DNA of 64,000 bases from Ganoderma boninense (lineage: Eukaryota; Basidiomycota; Agaricomycetes; Polyporales; Polyporaceae), in assembly GCA_002900995.3 (NCBI GenBank), contig CM035308.1:930001-994000 (forward strand), read 5' to 3'. Made by a program: the position numbers and the translations under genes. Shown here piece after piece: positions 1-10,968 of this stretch. The notes beneath the pieces were generated by a model. The model searched no databases. It was given only the letters and a program-made list of their open reading frames with translations, and had not been told where the DNA came from. How positions within the stretch are numbered: position 1 is the first letter of the stretch; each line of letters starts with the position of its first letter.

Positions 1-3000
1 ACAAGCTGGCGTTTATGTCTTCAACTCCGGGGCGGCGCAAATCGTGTCAGGAAGGTCAAACACTACTCCCGTCACCATTGCAGACGAGACCGAAACCCGT
101 CAGCGTCCTCTGCGTAATGCCGATCGCGCTCGTCCGCCCACGTCGAAGTCGAAGTCTCGGTTGCAACGGCAGGGAAGCAAGCGCGTTCACTTGACTCTGG
201 AAGAGTTCTGGAATCCCGATGACGATCACTATGAGCACGATGGCTTTGTCGTCTCCGACGATCCTGCTCCTGGACCGCCGTCACAACACAACCTCGCATT
301 GAAAGGCTTGCGGCACGTCACTATTGATTTCGGCATTCAGCCGCTTCCTGCCGGGATTGCATTCCCCAACGCGACGTACCTGGGGCATGGATGGTTGCAT
401 GAGCTCATTGCCCTTCTTCCTGCATCACACGACATCCCTATCCCCTTGTCGTGCTCCATGTTCGACTGCTATCTGCACGTTGACATGACTACCCTTGAGT
501 TTACGACCTGTCTGGACGCTCTTTACAATCGACTCCGTGACCTCGTCCTCGGTAGTGCTGGCCCAGCAGACTACGATTCGTGTCAGAGCTGGCAGAGCTT
601 CTTTCATTCCATCTCGCAATACCTCTCCTATCTCTTGGTCAAGGCAGACGACGATGCTCACGCCACGCTTGCCACGAACACGGAGGCACTGGTTCAAAGA
701 CTCGGCAGCCTCATGGAGGATCCAACCGAGATTATCCCGGATGACGAGGTGCCGAACCCTCTCGTCCTACAGGTTCTCTGGTTTCTCCTCGAGACGTCCT
801 GTCGTATCGCGTGTGATCGAAGGCGCAAACACGAGGAGCCGGACAGAGGTGCGGTCGCTACCACGTTGATCGCGCTCATCAGGAAGCTCTGGGATTTCAC
901 CTTCGGCGATGCGGCGGCCCCGTTGGAGCTCACTCGAGAGGGCCTTACAGGAGTGCAGACTTCGCGGCAAGTCGCGGAGTTGTGGATATGCTCGATGAGC
1001 CTTGCGAGCGACAAGACATTTCAGTCCTCCTACCTTCCCCAAGGCATGTCGTTCTGGACCTGTTACCTCCAGGTGCTCCAGGGAAAGGGCCTTCAAACCC
1101 CGCAAACGGACGTCAAGTCTCGCGAGGCTATCTGGAGGAGCATCTTCGCTCTCTGCGCGCTGTCCCAGTTCTCGATCCATGGTCACTCATCGATGGTACC
1201 TCGCCTGACCCCGTCATGGCGAGCGGTAGCTGCCGTCCTGGAGCACGCCCCTCTCACCGCGGACCCCAAGGTTGACGCATCTTTGACGAAACGCATCCTC
1301 AAGAAGCGCGATGAATACGTGTCTGTGCTCGTTGCTCGTTGCTTACTCTTGAATAACAAGTGGCATTGGCGTTTGGATTCCCTCGAAGCATTATCTATGT
1401 TCAACCGTCTCGTCGACATCTTCAAGTCTCGACACTTCGCGAACCTCGTGAGCGATTCGGAGAACAATGACTTCCCCAGTTTTCTTCGAAAGCACAACCT
1501 CTCCCTATTGCAAGAAAAGAAGACCAGCGACTCGGCCTTCATCATCTTCCTCAAGCTGGTCATCAAGGCGGCGGACGAGATGCGAACGGATAACCCTCAA
1601 GCCACTGTGTCCCAGATATTCGTGAAGAAGATTTTGTCGCTCACCATTCCTGTCAGTTCTGTGCCGTTCAAGAAGACCTCCCCGCCGTCGTCGCACGATA
1701 TGTCCATGCTATTCAACAGGTTTAGTACGATCGCGGTGGCCATCTATCTCGAGCCGACGGTCGACAAGGTCAAGGTACGACTGTCTCATGCCCGCCGATA
1801 TGTCAACTTCAAAGACGCAGACAAGAACACCCGTGTTGCATGCATTCGGGGGGCCATGTATCTTGCTATCCTCCTGCGTCATCTTGACTTGCCTCTCATG
1901 GACATCTTGGAATGGCTTGCGGATATGTCGAACATCCTTATCGATGAGTACCAGGCCACCGCCACAGATCGAGTTCACGAAAAGTCCTGGACCGAGTACA
2001 CTATACAGCTTCTTCTGCGTTCTGTCTGCCACATACTCGAGACATCGTCCATGGACCCGGAACATGCTGGGCACAAGTACCCTGACCCCAGCTTGCTTCA
2101 AGGGCGTAAGTCCTCACTGAATCCCATTCCCCCATCTCTGCTGATATTGAAGCGGACGCAGCATGGGTTACTCGTATATTCTCTACTGGAACCAGCCTCT
2201 CGATCAACACCTCTACGAGCAACGAGATCCGAACCTTCGTTCAGGCATTCCTCGGTGCACGTGGACGGGTTATCCCGCGGCCTCGTCGGCCACCACCCCG
2301 TGCAGTCGTGGAGGACAGTCAAGAGAGCCAGGACGACTACGGGCAGTTCGACATCGATCTCGACGATCCAGAGCTGCTCGCGGCGCTCGGAGAAGATGCT
2401 GGGCCCTCCGACTACAAGGAGAACAAGGAGAAGGACAAGGTCGTGTGCGAGACCATCGACAAGTATATCTCGCCCGCCATCTACCGCTTGGTTTGCAAGC
2501 ACTTCAACGACCCAGTCTACCGAGAGTCGAGGGAGCTGTCGTTCCACGATGCCGATAAATGGGTTGATTGTTGGGTTGGCTGCGCCAGCGTCATGGTGCA
2601 GAATGGCAAGAAGGTCAGTTAGAGACTTTGGCGTGCTACAACGAAATCCTATAAATTGATATGTTCCCAGGACTGGGCCTTCTACTTCCAGTACGGTTCA
2701 CAATCGTGGGAGCACATCACGGACCCGGACGGCAAACGGCGCGTTGGTCTTCGATTCATGTTCATGCTATTGCAGCTAGACCCTCCGGCATACCAGGTGA
2801 GCGAGATTGACCTTCGTACCAAGCTACACCGTGCTAAACACATCTGTAGACCCACATGGAACAATTCATCGAGGTCCTCTTCCAATCGATGGCCACACCG
2901 AACGTCACTCTCGAACACGATTACGCATCCCTGCTCTTCTCTACCGATCGTTTGTATCATCCGCTCTTGGTTCAGCTTCCCATCAATGCTCCCGCCGAAG

Positions 3001-3440
3001 ACGGTGACTTCCATCTGACGAGACAGGAGTTCATTGAGAAGCGACTAGCGATCCTTGAGAGTGAGTGCCTCTCGTCCCAATAATAACATATTTTTTAACC
3101 GACCGGCCTTCTCAGCCATGATAAAAAACCTCTCCAATAGCCTTGAAGTTCAACGAGGTGGCGACCATACACTCAACGCCCGCAACAACACTTACATCAA
3201 CTCGATCATGGCTTTTATCACTACCATGAAAGAGATCTGCGAGGTGCGTGGTACAGCCACTCATCGCTCCATTCGTGGCCTCACGCGAGGGCCACGCAGG
3301 GACTCGACCCAAGCACCGTCGTCAGAGCAAACTATATCCCCTTTTGCAAACAGATATCCGACATTTTCATACGATACCCGACAGTTCTTAACCACCCTCG
3401 ACTCACCGCACTCACCACTTGGCTTCGAAGCGTCTCGTAA
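1..3440 (+). CDS. mms22: Mms22/Mus7-family replication-repair protein (5' end missing)
   Basis: The reading frame is open to the left window edge, so the N-terminal part and true start lie outside. The 3' part splices cleanly. Introns are at about 2106-2161, 2614-2670, 2797-2849, 3061-3115 and 3244-3353, and the stop is at 3438-3440. The visible protein is roughly 1,000 residues and mostly helical. Near its start is a block reading HVTIDFGIQPLP, then YLGHGWLHEL; further on are YGSQSWEHI and LRFMFMLLQLDP. These blocks match my recollection of the fungal Mus7/MMS22 family. Mms22 works with a cullin-Rtt101-type ubiquitin ligase to help stalled or damaged replication forks in the nucleus. The assignment rests on recalled family motifs, so I am fairly but not fully sure. 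The last exon codes for about 28 residues ending in TTWLRSVS. Confidence 0.72.
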
Positions 3441-4359
3441 CGAGGGGCTACATTGGCAATTTGTACCTCGCATCTCATGGACCTTGGTTCAAAACATCTT
3501 GTATCATCTTGCATCGCGCTTTTCCTTCCACAAGTGAAGTACAACCACACATGTATGTAGCATTAGTATGTACAATCGCAATCATATTATTTCTTGACGA
3601 GAAATAAATTCCTGGGTACTGGTAGCGTAAAATAAGGTAACGGAAGGATGGACAGGATAGAATACGAGACACGTTTGCACTTGGCATTCGAAGCGGTTTT
3701 GTGGTTAGTAATACGACAGCCGGAGAGTAACCGGCCTGGGAACGTTTCCTGAAATCATGATCCATGCAGTCGACAATGCCAGCCTGAGCTATGTAGGGTG
3801 GTGCGACCGTGGTCCGATGTCGATGCATGCCAAGTCGTGCTGCGCGGAAAACAGGGCCTCCTGGCAGTGGATGAAAGACTCGGAGAAGCTCGGGCCGGGC
3901 ACCACCAGCGGGCCGGGGCTGGGGAAGTCCAGAGATGGGTGGTCTCGGGGTGTGTTGCAGGCAGGATACATACAGCACAGCATATTGAGAAGATTCGCCA
4001 GCATCACGATCGAGTGATCGAAAGTATGTACATGTGCATATGAGGGATGGGAACATTACGCCGTGATGCTGAACGGACCTCACTTGGATGCGTGAAAGGT
4101 CCGAAAGAGAAATCGTCGGGTGAGTGCGTGCCGACTCGGAAAAATAGTCGACCATCTATCTATAAGAGCGAAAGGCAATGTGCTCAATGAGAGGGCCGAG
4201 GTCTGCAGGATACTTAGGTCGGATGGGAGTCGTGGTGGATACGGGGGTGGAAGTATCGACATCGAACATGAGTCCGAGTTCTGGTTGAAGAGGTCTTTGA
4301 ACACAAGGCTTTTATGGACAATTACGCGGTAGTTGTAGGTATCGGCATTTAGATTTGAG
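3441..4359. other. Intergenic region, convergent gene ends
   Basis: This gap lies between the end of the Mms22-like gene and the end of the first MFS gene, which face each other. It should hold both 3' untranslated regions. A 226-codon open frame on the minus strand (3475-4155) has no recognisable domain and no sign of splicing partners. I see no RNA gene. Confidence 0.5.
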
Positions 4360-6491
4360 TTAGATAGATGCACGCCCTCGTGGTTCGAAGGGCAGAAGGA
4401 GCGCAATTAATCCAGAAACGAGGAACAAAGCGCCTGAGACGTAGACTGGGACAGCAGTCTCGAGATTGGCATACAACGCGATGATTGGAGCCTACAAATG
4501 ATAAATGGTTCAGAAAGGAACACAGAAAAGTATGTGTGAGCGCTCACCATGATCCCGAATACACGGTTGGCAGAAGCGACAATGGCGTTTCCCGTACCGC
4601 GATCCTTCGTCGGGAAGAGCTCAGGTGAGATGGCATAGAGCACACCATACATGATATTGCTCGTGAACGTGTATGCGCTGTTCCAGCCGAGCAGCGCGTT
4701 CGATGTGCGCGCTGTTGTACTTGCGAAGAGGAAAACTCCGGTGGCAACTAGAGTAGCGCATCGAATACGTTAATCTATGAGTCTCACGGACAGGGTGTGG
4801 AAATTGGGTCACGAACTAGTTGAAAGAGCAAGGGTACCCTTGCGGCCCATGTAAGGGAGCTCAACCATCCATCCTGCTAGGAGCGCACCGGGGACGCCAA
4901 TGACACTCAGGATGACTTGCTACACGCGCATACAATGAGTACAGGAGGATAAAGAGGAAAGATAGTGAGAATCGACGTACATTGCGGTACGTGATGTCAA
5001 CAGAGCTATCCCCGAAATCTGCGCCTCGAATAGCAAGCCTGAGGGCAGTATTACGTTAGCATGTAGGCGGTCCGATGAGGTTGAAATGACGCACAAGTAG
5101 GTCACGAAGCCGTTATAAAGAGGGAACGCAAGGCCGATGAACGCCCAGAGGATGATAAGGAGGGTGGTGGAGTACGCGAGCTTCCTCGTCGCGAATAGCG
5201 GCTGAACGTGCTCCAAGCTGAAGATGTTGAGCTTGCGCTCAATCGCAGCCTTCGCACTCGTGTCCATGACGTGCACCACGTTCCCCTTCTCTTCCTCCCT
5301 GACCCCAACTTCGCGCTCCGCCTCCTTGAGCAGATCTACCGTGAGCTTCGACGTTTTCCCATTGTACCTCGCAATCGCCTGCACGACCGCGACGGCTTCC
5401 TCGTCGCGACCGCGTCCCATGAGGTACTTCGGCGACTCGTGGAGGTGGAAGACGAAGAAGCGGAGTATGAACATGACCATCATGAGCCCGCCCATCGTGA
5501 ACAGGAAGTACCGCCAACCCATGTTCGACGACTTCGGGCAGTGCTTCGCGCTCGCGCACGAGAAGTTCGCGATCAAGGGCCATGCGACCAAGCTGCCGAC
5601 AAGCTGGCCGAACGCCCACCAGATGGAAAGGACGGTGAGGAGCCATTGATGGGACGCAGGAATGAACTCTGAAACGCGCACCAGGTCGGTATTATGCGCA
5701 CCACAGAAGAGACATTCAAACGGTACGCACCGAGGAAGACTGCGGAGTCCACGGGCAGGTTGCCTCCTACACCAATACTCCAAACGGCCGCCAGAGAGCA
5801 CAGAGCAATGTAGTTCGGGGATCCACCAGCGGCGATAGCAAAAACGCCGGTGATGAATAGGGTGATGTTGAAGCACCACTTTCTGCCCCACACGTCGCAG
5901 CCTACTCCCCAAAACACCGCGCCGACGAGAAGGCCAACGTTCTGCCCGAGCTTGAGGAACGGCCCTTCGAAGCCGAACTCGTTGACCACAGGCGAGAGGA
6001 TAAGACCGGTCACGATCTATGAGACGCCGCCCACGGTGAGGGACGTTCCCCAACGAGCTGGGCAGCAGACTCACCGGCCACAAGTTGTCGCTGGAACCAG
6101 TACAGTGGCTTCAAGACGCGCATACAAGGACGAAAGACGAAGGGGTACTGACGAGAACCACCCGAAGCCGGCAACGACGAACAGGAACCACTAAGCGTCG
6201 GTCGCGGACCGTGTCGAGGACCGAGGAAAGGCGACGTGTGAATGGTTCTGCCTCCTTCTGTCCCTGATCGACGCGGACACACAAACGCACCTGGTACTTT
6301 CCCATCCCAATCTCCTGGATCGCCTCGTTGAGCAGGTGCGCTTTGGCCTGGTAGACCAAGTCGATACCTGAGTCGCCCTCATCGAAGACGTCCTGGGTGT
6401 CGGCCGGCAGGGAGCTAGTCTCGATGTCGGCCGCCTTCCTCTTCTCCGAGTGCTCGCGAGAGAGCTGGGAAGGCGATAGTGGCGCGCTCAT
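4360..6491 (-). CDS. MFS transporter, SV2/NiaP-like branch (copy 1)
   Basis: Major facilitator superfamily permease of about 500 residues, built from roughly nine exons. I chose the ATG at 6491 (MSAPLSPSQ) because the paralogue at 8637-10968 starts similarly (MSDHPS). The soluble N-terminus ends in QEIGMGKYQ, followed by the first helix (WFLFVVAGFGWFSDNLWP). Then comes the loop GVGCDVWGRK, an MFS signature between helices 2 and 3. GGNLPVDSAVF and PASHQWLL are typical of the SV2-like group. FHLHESPKYLMGRGRDEEA marks the loop after helix 6, and SPELFPTKDRGTGNA a later loop. The protein ends LLPFEPRGRASI. It should sit in the plasma or vacuolar membrane and move a small solute; the substrate cannot be read from the sequence. 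It is a tandem paralogue of the next MFS gene, with the same intron pattern. Confidence 0.86.
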
Positions 6492-7273
6492 ATTCTCCTT
6501 GCCTACGGTCGACGAAATTGCGTGGAAAGACAGTGTCCGAGGAGGGCCAGGTTGCACTCGCGCGAGCGAGGGCTAGATAGGCAGCAAGAGACAAAGGAGA
6601 GCGGGGCCAGTGGAGCGAGCGTGAGGCGCATAACTCGGCTTTTGATGACAGGGCTTTATATGGGTTACGAACTCTACTGACGTGCGGGGGAAGAAGGGGC
6701 GACAAGAGCGGGGACCAGGGCGACTCCAGATTCTCGATTGCGACACCGCCCAACGTTCTTTCGCGATTTTTGGATTCTGATGGGCGAATCCCATGTGCCG
6801 CATTCCCGCGCCTCCATCTGTCGAAGAATGTAGCAACTCACTTCTGGAGTCTCCAGTCCGGAGATATCAAGTCGTCATGACTCATGACGCTTCCAGTGCC
6901 CGAGGTCTTGAGTTGACCTGAGCGTGACATCAGGGTTAGGCACCAAAGCAAAATTCGGTGTGTTCACGGAATTATGCAAGGCCTTATATTCCTTGCGAGT
7001 GAATGAGGTGGATATAGGAGGGGCTTACGGCACGTTCAGGCAGATGTCTCGATGACAGAGTGGAGGAGACGACTCCTCAGCATCAAACCATCGATGCATA
7101 TGTCACCATGACGGGCGTCTATTTGCGTTCTCGTGAGAGCTTCAAGCACTACGCGAACAGCTTTCCGGTCTTTCAGAAAGTTCACTGCGCCTCATTGTCT
7201 CATCGAGAGTAAGCGGGACCTGGCGTGAAGACAACGCAGGTATATATGTGCAAAACTTGAAAGACAGCACTAA
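6492..7273. other. Upstream region of MFS copy 1
   Basis: Non-coding stretch between the start of MFS copy 1 and the target-site duplication of the LTR element. Apart from the TATA-like site I see no gene or repeat. It should contain the promoter of MFS copy 1. Confidence 0.5.
6655..6660 (-). promoter_or_regulatory. Possible TATA box of MFS copy 1
   Basis: The minus strand reads TATAAA here, about 165 bases upstream of the chosen start codon. The position is plausible for a fungal core promoter, but no transcript data support it. Confidence 0.35.
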
Positions 7274-7278
7274 CTAGG
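7274..7278. repeat. Target-site duplication CTAGG, left copy
   Basis: Five bases CTAGG directly before the left LTR. The same five bases directly follow the right LTR at 8423-8427. This is the signature left by integrase-mediated insertion. Confidence 0.85.
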
Positions 7279-7465
7279 TGTTAAGATTCCGGGCGCATGG
7301 GCGGGATCTCGCGTTTGGCTCGAGAAGCGGAGGGGCGATGGTGACGGGTTCTCGTTGCAAACGCGTACCGTACAAGCTGTATCTACACGGAATATATACG
7401 ACCTGTTATCCGATGGTGGCGCGGGGACGAGCGAAACCGATCACATAAGCCAAGATGCAACAACA
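7279..7465. repeat. Left LTR of the TRIM-like element
   Basis: 187-bp direct repeat, start TGTTAAGATT, end GCAACAACA. A TATA-like stretch (AATATATAC, about 7390) is present and reads as TATA-like on both strands. It matches the right LTR except for one A/G difference near its end (CACATAAGC here). Confidence 0.88.
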
Positions 7466-8235
7466 CACCCCCTTGAGCGGTGGAGCGAGGACAGCGAGGA
7501 AGGGCAAGGCGAAAACAAAATGTAATGTACGACGAGCAGGAATGAATGGGGACACACCCCCTCAAACGAGCGCCGACCAACAACAACAGAGAAAGACCTC
7601 GACATCAACCAAAACATACCGGGACCATCCAACATCCGGCGGGCAGGCACCGCAATGATCCTCGAGGAGTCGGGCTCCAAGCAGGCGGGCTAGCGCGTGC
7701 GCAGCGGGACAGGTGTCCGGGGGACCCTCGACGGGCGAAACAGGGCAACAGCGAGCAGCGGCATACCCTCGGTGGGCAGCGGCAGCGGGACAACGAGCGG
7801 CGGCGGACCCTTGGCGGGCGGCGGCGGGGAGACGACAACGACGGGCAGGCCCTCGGCGGGCGGCCATAACGAGCGAGGTTCGATCGGGGTTCGAGCGCGG
7901 GGTTCAATCGGGGGGTTCGAGCGCGGGGGACAGCAGCGGGGACGTGCGGCGAGCGTGGACGGGGAAGACGAGTGACGACGGATGCGGGGACGTACGAGAT
8001 GCGGGCGCTTAAACGAGCGTCGGCGAGAGCGGGCGCGGAGCGATGCTGGCGGCAGCGCGGGGCTCGGGGATATCGTGCGGTGGAAGGAGGAGGGAGGATT
8101 GCGGCGGGAAGGGCATCGTGTCGGGGGGGTCCATCGGGGCAACGACGGCGGGGGACTGCACCGATCCGGCAGTGGTGACTTCGGCCTCACCAGGCAGCGC
8201 CTCGAATTATCCTTCGGGCAGAGGAGACGCGTTTG

Positions 8236-8422
8236 TGTTAAGATTCCGGGCGCATGGGCGGGATCTCGCGTTTGGCTCGAGAAGCGGAGGGGCGATGGTG
8301 ACGGGTTCTCGTTGCAAACGCGTACCGTACAAGCTGTATCTACACGGAATATATACGACCTGTTATCCGATGGTGGCGCGGGGACGAGCGAAACCGATCA
8401 CGTAAGCCAAGATGCAACAACA
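8236..8422. repeat. Right LTR of the TRIM-like element
   Basis: 187-bp direct repeat of the left LTR, same ends, with CACGTAAGC at the variant position. It is followed directly by CTAGG, the duplicated target site. It lies 215 bp beyond the stop codon of MFS copy 2. Confidence 0.88.
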
Positions 8423-8427
8423 CTAGG
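8423..8427. repeat. Target-site duplication CTAGG, right copy
   Basis: Matches the left copy at 7274-7278 exactly. A short gap of about 200 bp (8428-8636) then leads to the 3' end of MFS copy 2. Confidence 0.85.
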
Positions 8428-8636
8428 GATACAGTGTGGATATATCGACAGCTGAGGTACGCACAAGTTGACAATGAATTGCGTGGAATGCATTCTAACA
8501 CCTTACATATTGTGGCAGGTCATGAGATGCCATCAGGGTGGACGCATGTTAGAAGTCGTGAGCTGTGGTGGTCGAAGTCGACCGTCTTGTAATTCGTCCA
8601 TGCGTGTGGACGTTGATCGACGTGTTGCGATGGCCC

Positions 8637-10968
8637 TTAGATCGCCGCCTTTCCTCGAGGTTCGAACGGCAGAAGAATGGCGATCAAGCCTGCGACGACG
8701 AACAGAGTTCCAGAAACGTAGATCGGCACTGGAGTCGTCAAGTCTGCATACAACGCGATGATAGGAGCCTAGAAGGTGAACGGTTAGTTATACCTGAATC
8801 GTCTGCAGGCATGAAGAGTAGCCTACTCACCATGACACCGAAGATGCGATTGGCAGAGGCGACTAACGCATTACCCGTCCCGCGGTCCTTCGCAGGGAAT
8901 AGTTCGGGCGAGACGGCATACAGGACGCCGTACATGACGTTGTTCGCAAAGGTGTAACCGCAATCCCAGCCGAGGAGCGTGTTCGATGTGCGAGAGGTCG
9001 TGCTTGCGAACAAGAAGACACCCGTAAGCACTGAATGTTGGACACTGTCAGTATCTCATACAAAACATGAAGACCTTCGGGACGATCGATGACGTACCGG
9101 TTGAAATGGCCAGCGTCCCCTTGCGTCCAAATATGGGCTGCTCAACCATCCATCCAGCGAGGAGTGAGCCCGGGATACCCATCGTGCTCAAGATTACCTG
9201 GTTGCGGTAAGTGACATTCAGCGAGCCATCACCAGTTTCAGCCCCCTTTTGCTGAAGGCTGTGAGCATACAATAGGTCAGGTATGCTCATACCGGTTCAA
9301 GTAGCACGAGCGGCGGCACTCACAAGACAGTCACGAAGCCGTTGTACAACGGGAACGCCAGGCCGATGAATGCCCAGAGGACAATGAGCAGGCTCGTGGA
9401 GTACGCGAGCTTCTTCGTCGCGAACAGCGCCTTGACGTGGTCGCTGTTCATCATACGCAACTTCCGCACGAGCGCCGCCCGCAAGCTCGTGTCCATCGGC
9501 ATGACCTTGATGTCCACCTGGCCCTTTTTCTCCTCCTTCTCCTCCTCCTCCTCCGCGACCGGCCCCTCGATCGCGTATTTCTCGCACTCCCTGAGCATCT
9601 CAACCCTCAGACTGCTCGTTTTGCCGTTATACTTCGCGATAGCGTGTATGACCTCGACCGCCTCCTCGTCGCGCCCGCGGCCCATGAGGTACTTGGGCGA
9701 CTCGTACAGGTGGAACACGAAGAAGCGCAAGATAAAGAGGACGATCATGAGACCGCCCAGGGCCCACAGCAGATACCGCCAGCCCATGTTCTTCTCCTTC
9801 GTGCAGCCGACCGCGGACGCGCACGAGAAGTTCGCGATAAGCGGCCAGGCGACCTGTGTGGGCGGGCTTCGGTGAGCGATAACGGATATGGACGATTATA
9901 TGGATACAGGCGTTCTGTGGGAGGACTTACGAGAGCCCCGACCAGCTGCCCGATAGCCCACCAGATAGAGAGCACGGTGAGGAGCCACTGGTGTGTCGCC
10001 GGCACGAACTCGAGGAACACTGCAGAGTCGACGGGCAGGTTCCCGCCCGAGCCCACAGCGTACACGCCGATCAACGAGCACAAAGCAACTTCGTTGGCTG
10101 CACCGCCTGCTGCGAGCGCGAAAATACCAGTGATAAGGAGGGTGAGGTTGAATGACCATCTATATCAAATCAAACGTGAGCTGGGAGCCAGTCGAGGTCA
10201 AGAACAGACGAGCGCACCTTCGTCCCCAGAGGTCGCAGCCGACACCCCAGAAGACGGCGCCCACGAGAAGACCAATGGTCTGCGGGAGGATAAGGAACGG
10301 GCCCTTCGTCCCGACGAACTCGTTCACGACCGGGTTGATGATGAGACCCGTTACTTGCTGTAACGCACAAGACAAGACACACCGAGTCCAACAGAAGATG
10401 CACAGCACGCATACACAAAGACGTCATCGCCCACAGATCAGCACGATCGAACTTTGTGGTCTCGAGGATGTCATCCGCACTCACCTGCCACAAATTATCC
10501 CTGTGACCAGTAGATTGGCGACGAGATAGAATATGGAGCGTTCATTAAGGACTCACGAGAACCAGCCAAAGCCTCCGACGACAAACAATGCCCACTGTGT
10601 GGGTGAACATCCGAACGGACCACCGTCAGCGCTCTCCGTGCAGACTCGAAAGGAAAGAGATCACAGACGCTCTCCCACAGGGTGCGGGTGGAGAGTGGTC
10701 AAGGTTCCGAAGGACGCACCTGGTACTTGCCCATCCCGATCTCCTGGAACGCCGCGTTCAGCACCCTCGCCTTCGCCTGGTACACCGGGTCGATCGCTGC
10801 GTCCTCGCCATCGAAGATGTCGTGGTCCTCGATGTGGACCATCATCGTGTCTTCGATGTCCCCGGCTGGGTCCTTGAACCTTGGCTCGTGTGCATTTTTA
10901 GCGTCCTGCATTGACACCGACGGAGCCGCCTTTTCGAGCTCACGCGGGAGCGAGGGGTGGTCGCTCAT
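8637..10968 (-). CDS. MFS transporter, SV2/NiaP-like branch (copy 2)
   Basis: Tandem paralogue of the MFS gene at 4360-6491, with the same exon layout and blocks. The start ATG is at 10968 (MSDHPSLPREL). The N-terminal soluble part ends in QEIGMGKYQ. The helix 2-3 loop reads GVGCDLWGRR. GGNLPVDSAVF, PATHQWLL, FHLYESPKYLMGRGRDEEA and SPELFPAKDRGTGNA follow, and the protein ends LLPFEPRGKAAI. The central cytoplasmic loop carries an acidic/lysine run (VAEEEEEKEEKKG) that copy 1 lacks. It should be a multi-pass membrane permease; substrate unknown. The two genes probably arose by local duplication and have since diverged, mainly in the N-terminus and the central loop. Confidence 0.86.

Larger units (their letters stand above)
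7279..8422. mobile_element. Short non-autonomous LTR retrotransposon (TRIM-like), complete
   Basis: The element is 1,144 bp. Two direct long terminal repeats of 187 bp each (7279-7465 and 8236-8422) differ at only one visible position. Each starts TGTTA and ends AACA, as LTRs do. The whole is flanked by the 5-bp duplication CTAGG (7274-7278 and 8423-8427). The internal 770 bp code for no reverse transcriptase, integrase or protease, so movement would need enzymes from another element. Orientation is unclear. On the plus strand the first TGG that could begin a primer-binding site is 15 bases past the left LTR (7481). On the minus strand a purine run (AAGGGGG) lies two bases from an LTR, like a polypurine tract. 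The near-identical LTRs suggest recent insertion. Confidence 0.88.

Noticed and set aside
3475..4155. 226-codon open frame on the minus strand
   Set aside because: No domain, and it lies where two convergent genes end.
7690..8190. 166-codon proline-rich frame inside the LTR element, as a possible Gag
   Set aside because: It starts at GTG, lacks any Gag motif, and lies in strongly biased repeats that keep frames open by composition.
9437..10363. 308-codon open frame on the plus strand
   Set aside because: It is antisense to MFS copy 2, whose conserved motifs are clear on the other strand.
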